A DNA stretch of 13,781 nucleotides, from positions 1 to 13,781 of the forward strand of contig DAHVRG010000329.1 of NCBI GenBank assembly GCA_027322565.1. The letters are read 5' to 3'. The DNA comes from Georgenia sp. Lineage in GTDB: Bacteria > Actinomycetota > Actinomycetes > Actinomycetales > Actinomycetaceae. The position numbers were made by a program, and so were the translations under genes. The notes beneath the pieces are model-generated. The model was not told the origin of the DNA, ran no database searches, and was given only the letters and a program-made list of their open reading frames with translations. The number at the start of each line of letters is the position of its first letter. The stretch's first letter is position 1. This document shows positions 6,134-13,781 of this stretch, piece after piece.

Positions 6134-7102
6134 GTGCGTGTGATCGTGCGCCACCCGCTGCTGCGGCGGGTCGGCGAGGCCCTGGGCACGCTGCTCGGCG
6201 TCGCCGTGCTCGTGTTCGTCATGCTCCGGGCGCTGCCCGGGGACCAGATCACGGCGACGCTGGGCACGGAGGCCGCGGCCCTCACCGAGCGCCAGCGCGC
6301 GGCGCTGGAGGCCTACTACGGGCTGGACCAGCCGCTCGTCGTCCAGTTCTTCTCCTGGCTCGGCAACGTCCTCACCGGCAACCTCGGGCTCTCCCACCGC
6401 TCGGGCGAGACGGTCCTGGCGATGACGGCCGGCTCGCTGCCCGTGACGTTCGAGCTCGCCGTGCTCTCCACCGTCATCGGGCTGGCGATCGGCGTGCCGC
6501 TGGCGATCTGGTCCGCCTCCCGGCCCAACTCCCTGCGCGACGCCTCCGGGCAGGCGGTGGGGCTGGCGGGGCTGTCCGTCCCGGCCTTCCTCCTCGGCTC
6601 GGTCATGCTCGCCGCCGCCGCCCGGCTGCTCGGCTACAACCCCAACGCCGAGCGGTTCGCCACGCTCACCAGCGACCCCGCGCTCAACCTCCAGCAGATG
6701 CTCATGCCCGCCCTCGTCCTCGGCTTCGGGCTGGCCGCCCCGGTCATGCGCACCGCCCGCTCGGCGATCCTCGAGGTCCGCTCCCAGGACTTCGTCCGCA
6801 CCGCCCACGGCAAGGGGGTGGCGCCCTGGCTGGTGCAGTCCCGGCACGTGCTGCGCAACGCCACGGTGCCGATCCTCACGATGACCGGCATCCAGTTCGG
6901 GTACCTCCTCGGCGGCGCCGTCGTCGTCGAGCAGGTGTTCTCGGTGCCCGGCATCGGTCGCCAGGTGCTCCTCGGCATCGAGCAGAAGGAGTACGCCGTC
7001 GTGCAGAGCACGGTCCTCGTCATCGCCCTGTGCTTCGTCCTCGTCAACCTCCTCACCGACCTCCTCTACCGCGTCGTCGACCCCCGGGTGAGGCAGCTGT
7101 GA
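6134..7102 (+). CDS. Peptide ABC transporter permease, DppB/OppB type
   Basis: Inner-membrane channel subunit, 322 residues, normal for DppB. It opens with the typical start RVGEALGTLLGVAVLVFVML as first helix, followed by the external domain with LPGDQ, YYGLDQPLVVQFFSWL and TGNLGLSHRS. Five further helices follow. The cytoplasmic coupling loop is at about 219-244 (QDFVRTAHGKGVAPW, then HVLRNA), which docks onto an ATPase. The GTG start at 6134 is favoured because GGAGG (6120-6124) lies 9 bases before it and the first helix then starts as in the family. Its stop overlaps the next gene's GTG by 4 bases, so the two permeases are translationally coupled and should form a heterodimer. Confidence 0.92.
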   Translation: MRVIVRHPLLRRVGEALGTLLGVAVLVFVMLRALPGDQITATLGTEAAALTERQRAALEAYYGLDQPLVVQFFSWLGNVLTGNLGLSHRSGETVLAMTAGSLPVTFELAVLSTVIGLAIGVPLAIWSASRPNSLRDASGQAVGLAGLSVPAFLLGSVMLAAAARLLGYNPNAERFATLTSDPALNLQQMLMPALVLGFGLAAPVMRTARSAILEVRSQDFVRTAHGKGVAPWLVQSRHVLRNATVPILTMTGIQFGYLLGGAVVVEQVFSVPGIGRQVLLGIEQKEYAVVQSTVLVIALCFVLVNLLTDLLYRVVDPRVRQL

Positions 7103-7986
7103 CCGCCGAGGCCCTGCCCACCGCGCCGGCGTCCGCCGCGCCGCGGGCCACCCGCAGCGGGACGGTGCGCCGGCTGCTGCGCAGCCGCAGCGGGCTGGCC
7201 GGGACCGTCCTCACCGGCGTCGTCGTGCTCCTCGCCGTGCTCGCCGGGCTCGGGGTGCTCGGCGACCCGGTCGCGCAGGACCCGGCCGTCCGCATGCAGG
7301 GCCCCTCCGGTGAGCACTGGTTCGGCACCGACCAGTTCGGCCGTGACGTCCTCACCCGCTCGGCCGCCGGCGCGGCGAACTCGCTGCTCATCGCCGTCGT
7401 CGCCGTCGCGATCGCCGGGCTCGTCGGCACCGCCGCCGGCGTGCTCGCCGGGTACCACGGCGGGTGGACCGCACGCGCCGTCCTCGGGATGACGAACGTG
7501 CTGTTCGCCTTCCCGCCGCTCCTCCTCGCCCTGGCGCTCGCCTCGGCGGTCTCGCGGAGCTGGCTCACCATCGCGGTGGCGATCGCGATCGTCTACGTCC
7601 CGATCTTCGTGCGGGTGACGCGGGGCCCGGTGCTGTCCCTGCGGGAGGCCGAGTTCGTCCGCGCCGGCACCGTTCTCGGCTTCTCCACGGGGCGCATCCT
7701 GCTGCGCCACGTGCTGCCCAACATCACCGCCATCGTCATCGTCCAGGTCACCCTGTCGCTGTCCTGGGCGGTGCTCACCGAGGCCTCGCTGAGCTTCCTC
7801 GGCCTCGGGACACCCCCGCCCGCCCCGTCCCTCGGCTCGATGGTGCTCGAGGCCCGGGCGCTGGTGAACATCGCCTGGTGGACCATGGCCGCCCCGGGCG
7901 CCGTCATCGTCGTCCTCGTCGTCGGGCTCAACCTGCTCGGCGACGGCCTGCGCGACGCACTCGACCCGAAGGATCGTGGAGCATGA
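7099..7986 (+). CDS. Peptide ABC transporter permease, DppC/OppC type
   Basis: Second membrane subunit, 295 residues. After a polar N-terminus and the first helix (about 33-55) comes the family motif [17 protein letters not shown] (71-87), then five helices. The coupling loop is [20 protein letters not shown] followed by RHVLPN (183-208). The hallmark of this family, [14 protein letters not shown], is at 228-241, and the end is [15 protein letters not shown]. An in-frame upstream ATG at 7030 would add 23 Arg/Pro-rich residues copied from the permease B coding region. The GTG at 7099, sharing GTGA with the previous stop, is the better start. Its own stop shares ATGA with anmK. Confidence 0.92.
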   Translation: MTAEALPTAPASAAPRATRSGTVRRLLRSRSGLAGTVLTGVVVLLAVLAGLGVLGDPVAQDPAVRMQGPSGEHWFGTDQFGRDVLTRSAAGAANSLLIAVVAVAIAGLVGTAAGVLAGYHGGWTARAVLGMTNVLFAFPPLLLALALASAVSRSWLTIAVAIAIVYVPIFVRVTRGPVLSLREAEFVRAGTVLGFSTGRILLRHVLPNITAIVIVQVTLSLSWAVLTEASLSFLGLGTPPPAPSLGSMVLEARALVNIAWWTMAAPGAVIVVLVVGLNLLGDGLRDALDPKDRGA

Positions 7987-9206
7987 GAGCCCTCGGCATG
8001 ATCTCCGGCACCTCGCACGACGGCATCGACGTCGCCGTCGTCGACTTCGACACGGAGGACGACGACGGCGCCCCCGCCCTGGTCGGCGAGGTCCGGTACA
8101 CGGCGATCACCCCCTACGACCCGGACCTGCGGGCGCGGCTGCTCCGTGCCCTGCCGCCGGCGCAGACGACGCTGGCCGAGGTGTGCGCGCTCGACACCGC
8201 GATCGGGCAGGCCTTCGCGGCGGCGGCGCGTGCCGCGATCGCCGTGGCCGGCCCGGTCGACCTCGTCTGCTCGCACGGGCAGACGGTGTACCACTGGGTC
8301 GAGGAGCAGCACGCCCTGGGCACCCTCCAGCTCGGGCAGCCCGCGTGGATCGCCGAGGCGACCGGTGTGCCGGTCGTCGCCGACGTGCGGGCCCGCGACG
8401 TCGCCGCCGGTGGCCACGGCGCGCCGCTCGTCTCCTACCTCGACACCCTGCTCCTCGCCGGGAAGGAGGGCCGGTGGGCGGCGCTCAACCTCGGCGGGAT
8501 CTCCAACATGACGGTCGTCGACCGCGGGGGCGCCGCGCTCGCCTACGACATCGGCCCGGCGAACGCCCTGCTCGACGCCGCCGTCCTCCTCCGCGAGGCC
8601 CACCCGGAGGGGTACGACGTCGGCGGTGCCGTCGCCGCCACGGGTGCCGTCGACCGCGAGTTCCTCGACCTCCTGCTGCGGGACGACTACTACGCCCTCC
8701 CGGCCCCGAAGAGCACCGGCAAGGAGGTCTTCCACGCCGAGTACCTCACCGCGGCGCTCGGCGAGCTGGGCCGGGAGGTCAGCACGCCGGACCTGCTCGC
8801 GACGCTCACCGCGCTTACCGCGGTGACCGTCGGCAGCGAGGTGCGCCGCCAGGGCGTCACCCACGTCGTCGCCTCCGGCGGCGGGGCGGCGAACGCGACG
8901 ATGCTGCGGATGCTCGCGGACGAGCTCCCGGGCGTCGAGCTGCGTACGACCGCCGACCTCGGGGCCCCGCCCGACGCGAAGGAGGCCATCGCGTTCGCCC
9001 TCATCGGGTGGGCGACGGTCCACGGCGTCCCCGCGACCGTCCCGACGGCGACGGGGGCGCGCGGCCCGCGCATCCTCGGCGCGCTCGTCCCCGGCGGGGG
9101 GCCGCTCCGGCTTCCGGCACCGCTCCCGGCGCCCACGGCACTGCGCCTGACGACGTCGCACGTCGTAGCGGGCGCCCCGCAGCCCACCGCGGAGGCGGGT
9201 GGATGA
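7983..9206 (+). CDS. anmK: 1,6-anhydro-N-acetylmuramic acid kinase
   Basis: AnmK opens the anhydro ring of anhydro-MurNAc, the end product of lytic transglycosylases, while phosphorylating it with ATP to MurNAc-6-phosphate. This lets cell-wall sugar re-enter metabolism, with MurQ usually next. Motifs: [18 protein letters not shown] (6-23, ATP/phosphate loop), SHGQTVYH (97-104), [16 protein letters not shown] (135-150) with the expected catalytic Asp139, LNLGGISN (169-176) and [12 protein letters not shown] (188-199), then [11 protein letters not shown] near the end. At 407 residues it is longer than the about 370 of E. coli AnmK, mostly by an Ala/Pro-rich tail. His12 stands where many members have Met or Leu. 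The start overlaps permease C and the stop overlaps the first ATPase, both by ATGA. The kinase thus sits inside the transporter operon, which points to import and recycling of anhydro-muropeptides. Confidence 0.93.
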   Translation: MRALGMISGTSHDGIDVAVVDFDTEDDDGAPALVGEVRYTAITPYDPDLRARLLRALPPAQTTLAEVCALDTAIGQAFAAAARAAIAVAGPVDLVCSHGQTVYHWVEEQHALGTLQLGQPAWIAEATGVPVVADVRARDVAAGGHGAPLVSYLDTLLLAGKEGRWAALNLGGISNMTVVDRGGAALAYDIGPANALLDAAVLLREAHPEGYDVGGAVAATGAVDREFLDLLLRDDYYALPAPKSTGKEVFHAEYLTAALGELGREVSTPDLLATLTALTAVTVGSEVRRQGVTHVVASGGGAANATMLRMLADELPGVELRTTADLGAPPDAKEAIAFALIGWATVHGVPATVPTATGARGPRILGALVPGGGPLRLPAPLPAPTALRLTTSHVVAGAPQPTAEAGG

Positions 9207-10213
9207 GCAGCGACGTGAGCGACACCGCCGGCGCCGCCCCGGCGGGCACCGTCCCGGACGACGTCCTGCTCGACGTCCGTGACCTGCGCGTCTCCGCCCG
9301 CGACGTCGAGATCGTCCACGGCGTGGACCTGCAGTTGCGCCGCGGGGAGATCGTCGGCGTCGTCGGGGAGAGCGGCTCGGGCAAGTCGCTGACCATGCTC
9401 GCGCTCATGCGGCTGCTCGACCCGCCGCTGCGGGTGAGCGGCGGCAGCGTCCGCTTCCGGGGCCGGGACCTCGCCCGGCTCGACGCGCAGGAGATCCGTG
9501 ACCTGCGCGGCCGCGAGATCGCCATGGTCTACCAGGACCCGATGACGTCGCTCAACCCGCTCATGCGGGTGGGAGACCAGGTGGTCGAGGGCCTGCGCGC
9601 GCACGGCGTGCCGAAGGCCGAGGCCCGGGAGCGGTGCGTCGAGCTCTTCGCGCGTGTCGGCATCCCCGACCCGAGGCGCACCGTGCGTGCGTACCCGCAC
9701 GAGTTCTCCGGCGGCATGCGTCAGCGGGTCGTCATCGCGATGGCGCTGGCGATGCGGCCGGCGCTGCTCATCGCCGACGAGCCGACCACCGCGCTCGACG
9801 TCACCATCCAGCAGCAGATCCTCGCGCTCGTCGCGGAGCTGCAGGCCGAGCTCGGGATGATGACGATCTGGGTGACCCACGATCTCGGCGTGGTGGCCCG
9901 GCTCGTCCAGCGCGTCGTCGTCATGTACGCGGGACGGGTTGTCGAGGACGCCCCGGTCGAGCGGCTCTTCGCGGCGCCGCAGCACCCCTACACCGAGCGG
10001 ATGCTCGCCGCGCTGCCCAACCCGGCCGACGACACGCGGCCGGCCCTCGCCCAGATCCCCGGCCGCCCCGCCCTCCCGGGCGACGACGTCACCGGGTGCC
10101 CGTTCCGGCCGCGCTGCCCGCAGGCGCGCGACGTCTGCCTCGAGGCCCCGCCCCTGATCCGGCGCGGCGCGAGCCTCACCGCGTGCTGGGTACCCCCGGA
10201 GGAGTGGACCTGA
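9203..10213 (+). CDS. Peptide ABC transporter ATP-binding protein, DppD/OppD type
   Basis: Cytoplasmic ATPase of the importer, 336 residues. Walker A is GESGSGKS (55-62), the Q-loop [11 protein letters not shown] (110-120), the ABC signature FSGGMRQRV (168-176), Walker [13 protein letters not shown] (188-199) and the switch His226 (VTHDLGVVA). The C-terminal oligopeptide-transporter extension has [12 protein letters not shown] and Cys at 299, 305, 312 and 328 in [14 protein letters not shown] form. This Cys pattern is known to carry an iron-sulfur cluster in some family members. The much longer open frame upstream is another frame of anmK; the ATG sharing ATGA with the anmK stop is the real start. 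The stop shares one base with the next gene's ATG. Confidence 0.92.
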   Translation: MSSDVSDTAGAAPAGTVPDDVLLDVRDLRVSARDVEIVHGVDLQLRRGEIVGVVGESGSGKSLTMLALMRLLDPPLRVSGGSVRFRGRDLARLDAQEIRDLRGREIAMVYQDPMTSLNPLMRVGDQVVEGLRAHGVPKAEARERCVELFARVGIPDPRRTVRAYPHEFSGGMRQRVVIAMALAMRPALLIADEPTTALDVTIQQQILALVAELQAELGMMTIWVTHDLGVVARLVQRVVVMYAGRVVEDAPVERLFAAPQHPYTERMLAALPNPADDTRPALAQIPGRPALPGDDVTGCPFRPRCPQARDVCLEAPPLIRRGASLTACWVPPEEWT

Positions 10214-11202
10214 TGCTCGAAGCGGTCGACCTCGTCAAGCACTACCCGGTCCGCGGCTCCCGCGACCCGGACGCCGTCGTGCACGCCCTGAACGGCGTGA
10301 GCCTGCACCTCGCGCCGGGCCGCACCCTCGGCATCGTCGGGGAGTCCGGCTGTGGCAAGTCGACGCTGGCGAAGCTGCTCGTCCGGCTCGAGGACCCGAC
10401 CTCCGGCCGGGTGCTCCTCGATGGCACCGACCTCACCGCCCTCCGCGGGGCTGCGCTGCGGGAGCACCGCCGGCGCATCCAGATGGTCTTCCAGGACCCG
10501 AGCTCCTCGCTCAACCCGCGCCGCACCGTGGGCCGCACGCTCGAGGAGGTGCTCGAGGTCCACCGGATCGGCACCGCGCGCACCCGCCGACACCGGGTGT
10601 GGGAGCTGCTCGACATGGTGGGGCTGAGCGACACCTTCGCCGGGCGCTACCCGCACGAGATGTCCGGCGGGCAGCGCCAGCGGGTGGGGATCGCCCGGGC
10701 GCTCGCGGTGGAGCCCTCGGTCGTCGTGCTCGACGAGCCGGTCTCCGCCCTCGACGTCTCGGTCCGCGCCGAGGTGATGAATCTTCTCGTGCGGCTGCGC
10801 GACGAGCTGGCCCTGGCCTACGTCTTCATCAGCCACGACGTCGCCATGGTGCGCCAGCTGAGCGACGAGGTCGGCGTCATGTACCTCGGCCGCGTCGTCG
10901 AGGTGGGGCCGTGGAAGCAGGTGCTCGACACCCCGCTGCACCCCTACACCCACGGGCTGCGGGGCGCCGTCCCGGTGCCCGATCCCACCGTCGCGCAGCC
11001 CATCACGGCGACCGTCGCCGGTGAGGTGCCCGACCCGGCCGCCCCGCCCACCGGCTGCACCTTCCACCCGCGGTGCCCGCTGCGTGAGCAGGTCTGCGTG
11101 GAGCAGGTACCGGCGCTCACCGACGCGGCGACCCCCCACCCGGTGGCCTGCCACGTCGCGCAGCGCGAAGGCGCGGCGATCACCGCGGGACTGAGCCGGT
11201 GA
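10213..11202 (+). CDS. Peptide ABC transporter ATP-binding protein, DppF/OppF type
   Basis: Partner ATPase, 329 residues. Walker A is GESGCGKS (43-50), the Q-loop FQDPSSSLNPRRTV (93-106), the signature MSGGQRQRVGIARAL (150-164), Walker B VVVLDEPVSALDVS (170-183) and the switch His208 (FISHDVAMV). Phe-Gln-Asp-Pro and SALDVS are typical of the F-type rather than the D-type subunit. The C-terminal extension has HPYTHGL and Cys 282, 288, 295 and 313. The arrangement TGATG (stop 10211-10213, ATG 10213-10215) implies coupled translation. The stop overlaps the GTG of the acetyltransferase-hydrolase fusion by 4 bases. Confidence 0.92.
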   Translation: MLEAVDLVKHYPVRGSRDPDAVVHALNGVSLHLAPGRTLGIVGESGCGKSTLAKLLVRLEDPTSGRVLLDGTDLTALRGAALREHRRRIQMVFQDPSSSLNPRRTVGRTLEEVLEVHRIGTARTRRHRVWELLDMVGLSDTFAGRYPHEMSGGQRQRVGIARALAVEPSVVVLDEPVSALDVSVRAEVMNLLVRLRDELALAYVFISHDVAMVRQLSDEVGVMYLGRVVEVGPWKQVLDTPLHPYTHGLRGAVPVPDPTVAQPITATVAGEVPDPAAPPTGCTFHPRCPLREQVCVEQVPALTDAATPHPVACHVAQREGAAITAGLSR

Positions 11203-12893
11203 GCGCGCCGGTGCTGCGGCGCGCGCGGCCCGGGGACCTGCCCGGCGTCGTCGGAGTCTTCTGGGAGTGCTGGACCGGTACGTACACCGGTGCGCTGCGC
11301 TCCCGGATGGACCTCGAGCGGGCACGGACGCTGTGGACGGGCTTCCTCGCCGACCCGGAGGCCGCGCCGGTCATCGCCACCGGTGACGACGGCGAGGTCC
11401 TCGGCGTCGTGAGGTTCGCAGTGGAGGAGGACGGCGGCGGTTACGTCGGCAGCCTGTACATCCGGCCCGTCGCGCACGGTCGCGGACTGGGCCGGACGCT
11501 GCTCACCCGGGCCCTCGACGAGCTCGCGGCCGCCGGTGCCCGCCGCGCGCGGCTGTGGGTCTTCGCGGTCAACGCGACCGCCCGCGCGTTCTACGACCGG
11601 CTCGGCTGGCGCCCGAGCGGCCGCACCCGGCTGCGGGAGGAGTTCGGCGAGCCGGAGCTCGAGCTCACCGTCGACCTCGGCTCGACCATGTCCCCGGTCC
11701 TGCGGGAAGGCACACCGGAGGAGGTCGGCCTCGCGGCGGACAGGCTCGCCGCCGTCGACGACGTCGTCAGCGCCGGTCTCGGCTCCACGCCGTCCGATCT
11801 CTACGCCGGCGCCGTCCTCCTCGTCGCCAAGGACGGCGTCGTCGTCACCCACCGGGCGTTCGGCCACGCCCAGACCCACGACGGCACGACGCGGCTCGAC
11901 CCGCCCCGGCCGATGACGGTCGACACCGTCTTCGACCTCGCCTCCGTCACCAAGGTCATGGCGACGACAGCGGCGGTCATGCGGCTGGTCGACGAGGGAC
12001 GGCTCGACCTCGACGCACCCGTGCGCAGCTGGGTGCCCTCGTTCACCGGCGGGGCGAAGGACGCCGTCACACCCCGGCACCTGCTCACCCACACCGCGGG
12101 GCTGCCGGAGTGGCAGCCCGTCTACCTGCACGCGGCCGGCTGGGAGGAGGCGATCGCGTACGTCGCCGGGCTCGACCTGGGGTACCCGGTGGGCGAGGAG
12201 CGGCACTACTCCGACCCCGGGTTCATGCTCCTCGGCGAGATCGTCCGCGTCGCGTCGGGGCAGCGGTTGGACGCGTACGTGCCGCGTGCCGTCCACGAGC
12301 CGCTCGGGCTGACCCGGACGCGGTACCGGCCGGCACCCGGCGACGGGCCGTTCGCCGCGACGTCGCTCGGCGACGCCTACGAGCGCAGCATGGTCGAGAC
12401 CGGGTCGCCCTACCCGGTGCTCGACGGCACCGTCGCGGACTTCGCCGGCTGGCGCGACCACACGCTCGTCGGCGAGGTGAACGACGGCAACGCCGCCCAC
12501 GCCTTCGGGGGAGTGGCGGGCCACGCCGGACTCTTCGCCCCCGCGTCGGACGTCGCGACCTTCGGGCAGCTCCTCCTCGACGGGGGAGGAGACGGGGGCG
12601 TGCGGCTGGCCTCCCCCGAGGTCCTCGCGGAGTTCACCCGGGACGCCTTCCACCGCGGGCAAGGGCTGGGCTTCGGCACCGCCCGACTTGCCGCCGTCGA
12701 CGGCCCTTCCGCCGGCGGGTTGGGGCACGGAGGGTTCACCGGTACGGAGCTCGCGGTGGACCGGGAGCGGGGGACCGTCGTCGTGCTCCTCACCAACCGC
12801 GTCCACCCCGGCCTCCCGTACGCCGAGATCGGTCCGGTGTGGACCTCGCTGCTGCGGACGGTCGCGGCGGCCGTCGACGGACGTGACCTGTGA
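11199..12893 (+). CDS. GNAT N-acetyltransferase fused to serine beta-lactamase-family (S12) hydrolase
   Basis: One 564-codon frame encodes two enzymes. Residues 1-160 are a GNAT acetyltransferase: VGSLYIRPVAHGRGLGRTLL (83-102) is the acetyl-CoA pyrophosphate loop and NATARAFYDRLGW (125-137) the C-terminal motif. Residues 165-564 are an S12 hydrolase, related to class C beta-lactamases, DD-peptidases and esterases. It has the nucleophile motif Ser249-Val-Thr-Lys252, Tyr337-Ser-Asp in place of Tyr-x-Asn, and HGGFTGT (510-516) in the position of the KTG box. There is no signal peptide or membrane anchor, so it should act in the cytoplasm, unlike penicillin-binding proteins. Met164 begins what looks like a native hydrolase start but has no ribosome binding site, so fusion is favoured. 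GTGA coupling to the ATPase gene ties it to imported substrate, plausibly muropeptides: the hydrolase could trim the peptide and the GNAT acetylate a product. This is inferred. Confidence 0.85.
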   Translation: MSAPVLRRARPGDLPGVVGVFWECWTGTYTGALRSRMDLERARTLWTGFLADPEAAPVIATGDDGEVLGVVRFAVEEDGGGYVGSLYIRPVAHGRGLGRTLLTRALDELAAAGARRARLWVFAVNATARAFYDRLGWRPSGRTRLREEFGEPELELTVDLGSTMSPVLREGTPEEVGLAADRLAAVDDVVSAGLGSTPSDLYAGAVLLVAKDGVVVTHRAFGHAQTHDGTTRLDPPRPMTVDTVFDLASVTKVMATTAAVMRLVDEGRLDLDAPVRSWVPSFTGGAKDAVTPRHLLTHTAGLPEWQPVYLHAAGWEEAIAYVAGLDLGYPVGEERHYSDPGFMLLGEIVRVASGQRLDAYVPRAVHEPLGLTRTRYRPAPGDGPFAATSLGDAYERSMVETGSPYPVLDGTVADFAGWRDHTLVGEVNDGNAAHAFGGVAGHAGLFAPASDVATFGQLLLDGGGDGGVRLASPEVLAEFTRDAFHRGQGLGFGTARLAAVDGPSAGGLGHGGFTGTELAVDRERGTVVVLLTNRVHPGLPYAEIGPVWTSLLRTVAAAVDGRDL

Positions 12894-12927
12894 GCGCCGA
12901 GTGCCGAAGGGTGATGTCGCCAAGCGC

Positions 12928-12973
12928 GTGAGCCCTTTGCGAGAGCTCCGCTCACCTCGGCTGCGCACCGAGG
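12928..12973. terminator. Candidate stem-loops just after the operon
   Basis: GTGAGC (12928-12933) pairs with GCTCAC (12950-12955), and immediately after it CCTCGG (12955-12960) pairs with CCGAGG (12968-12973) across 7 bases. They begin 35 bases after the operon's last stop codon. There is no T-run, which is common for actinobacterial terminators, so this is a weak call. Confidence 0.3.
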
Positions 12974-13105
12974 CGCGCCGCATCGCGCCAGTGCCGAAAG
13001 CACGTCGTCGGTCTCGGGCGAGGGCCGACGGGCATCCGCCGCTTGTTGGGGCAGCGCGGCCAGCGGGGAAGTCCGGCCCGAGCGCTGGTGTCCGGCGGCA
13101 CCAAG

Positions 13106-13147
13106 CCGATGCGAGCGCCTCCCAACCCCGACGTAGGGGCGCATCGG
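13106..13147. repeat. Long bulged stem-loop
   Basis: CCGATGCG (13106-13113) pairs with CGCATCGG (13140-13147), and inside it CCCC (13126-13129) pairs with GGGG (13136-13139) around GACGTA, leaving a one-sided 12-base bulge. It lies about 70 bases after the end of the sugar kinase gene on the opposite strand. It could be a terminator or an interspersed extragenic repeat unit. Confidence 0.4.
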
Positions 13148-13216
13148 TCCTCGAACGCCGACAGCTGGTTCCTATCTGCGAAGAGTCCAGCCGTCGGCCG
13201 GTGGGGAAGGCCCGGG

Positions 13217-13781
13217 TCAGGGGCGGACCTGCCCCAGGCGCTCGGTGATCTCGGCCGAGGTGGGGGAGGTCGCCGGCCCGCGGCGGGTCACGGCGATCCC
13301 GGCCGCGACGTTCGCCCGCGTGACCGCGTCCTCGAGCGGCATGCCAGCGCACAGGTCCGCGCACAGCACCCCGGTGTGCGCGTCGCCCGCACCGTTGGTG
13401 TCGACGGCGGTGACGGAGATCCCGGGCACGAGCACCGGCTCTGTCCCAGGCCGGGCGACCCAGCAGCCCGCCGGGCCGACGCGGACGAGGATCGCGGTCC
13501 CGAGCCGCTCCGCCAGTCGCGCCGCGAGCGGGGCGGCCGCGAGCCCCGCCGGAACGTCGGCGAGCAGCCGCTCACCGAGGATCCGCGCCTCGCGCTCGTT
13601 GACCGTCCAGATCGTTGCGGCGGCCAGCAGCGGCTCGAGCGCGTCTGCATGCACCTCCCCGATGATGGGGGAGGCGTCGACAACCACCTCGACGTCACGC
13701 AGCCGGGGTAACGCCCGGGCGAGCAGCGCGGCGTTGGCCGGGTGGTGTAGCGAGTAGCCGCTCACGTAGACGACGTCGCCG
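13217..13781 (-). CDS. PfkB-family carbohydrate kinase, 5' end outside the window
   Basis: C-terminal roughly two thirds of a ribokinase-like sugar kinase, which transfers phosphate from ATP to a sugar or nucleoside. The visible frame starts mid-protein with GDVVYVSGYSL. It includes VVDASP, the VNEREARIL segment typical of the core, VRVGPAGCWV, and the signature TAVDTNGAGDAHTGVL, in which the Asp after GAG is the catalytic base and the loop forms the anion hole. The GTG at 13765 falls inside a conserved strand and is not the true start. The gene converges on the operon. Sugar specificity (ribose, fructose, adenosine or other) cannot be read from this part. A role in handling sugar from the neighbouring anmK pathway is possible, but the opposite strand argues against a shared transcript. 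Confidence 0.85.
   Translation of the reverse strand, partial: GDVVYVSGYSLHHPANAALLARALPRLRDVEVVVDASPIIGEVHADALEPLLAAATIWTVNEREARILGERLLADVPAGLAAAPLAARLAERLGTAILVRVGPAGCWVARPGTEPVLVPGISVTAVDTNGAGDAHTGVLCADLCAGMPLEDAVTRANVAAGIAVTRRGPATSPTSAEITERLGQVRP

Larger units (their letters stand above)
12894..13216. other. Intergenic region between convergent genes, with stem-loops
   Basis: No gene with recognisable similarity or a supported start is seen in these 323 bases on either strand; open frames here are by-products of high G+C. It holds several inverted repeats, described separately, that could end transcription of the operon from the left and of the sugar kinase from the right. Confidence 0.5.

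Noticed and set aside
7976..9202. Long N-terminal extension of the first ATPase gene through anmK
   Set aside because: It lies in another frame of anmK and is Arg-rich and domainless. The ATG at 9203, overlapping the anmK stop, is the proper start.
11688..12893. Separate serine hydrolase gene starting at internal ATG 11688
   Set aside because: No ribosome binding site precedes it and there is no stop between it and the GNAT domain. The fused reading is favoured, though internal initiation is not excluded.
10944..13364. 806-codon open frame on the minus strand across the ATPase, fusion gene and intergenic region
   Set aside because: It is antisense to genes with clear motifs, is Arg/Gly/Pro-rich without any domain, and spans an intergenic gap. 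It is a product of high G+C content.
1..13781. CRISPR array, tRNA or rRNA genes
   Set aside because: I saw no regularly spaced direct repeats, cloverleaf with CCA-type end, or rRNA-like stretch on either strand.

Overview
The window joins two DNA segments of different character. Bases 1 to about 2780 have moderate G+C and mixed codon use, and carry broken genes plus a MerR-type metal regulator. This looks like proteobacterial accessory or mobile DNA (inference from protein resemblance and promoter type). From about 2795 to the end the DNA is strongly G+C-rich, with G or C at nearly every third codon position, GTG starts and genes that overlap by 1 to 4 bases. This is typical of an actinobacterium, perhaps of the Micrococcales. 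The switch occurs within a few tens of bases and no complete mobile element bridges it, so an assembly chimera is as likely as a real recombination junction.

Left segment (1-2790), all genes on the minus strand: a 5'-truncated IS630-type transposase running off the left edge; a non-coding stretch with three strong palindromes (335-472); a degenerate gene whose start resembles thioredoxin-like mercury-associated proteins and whose end resembles MerT; an intact three-cysteine MerR-family regulator; a small secreted cysteine/histidine-rich protein; an upstream promoter with the 20-bp spacer typical of MerR-type control; and a zf-HC2-like zinc-binding gene broken by one frameshift. Small protein, regulator and MerT-like gene lie in one direction with short spacing, as one autoregulated metal-response operon. 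No mercuric reductase is present.

Right segment (2795-13781): the tail of a membrane protein converges on lhgO (L-2-hydroxyglutarate oxidase, minus strand). Divergent from lhgO, a promoter near 4448-4477 precedes a seven-gene plus-strand operon: lipoprotein peptide-binding protein, permease B, permease C, anmK (anhydro-MurNAc kinase), ATPase D, ATPase F, and a GNAT acetyltransferase fused to a serine beta-lactamase-family hydrolase. From permease B onward every gene overlaps the next by 1 to 4 bases. A convergent pfkB-type sugar kinase (minus) runs off the right edge beyond a 323-base gap with stem-loops.

Placing anmK between the permease and ATPase genes of a family-5 peptide importer, with a penicillin-recognising-type hydrolase at the end, suggests uptake and recycling of cell-wall muropeptides. 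This is the most interesting system in the window. The substrate and the role of the acetyltransferase are inferred, not shown.
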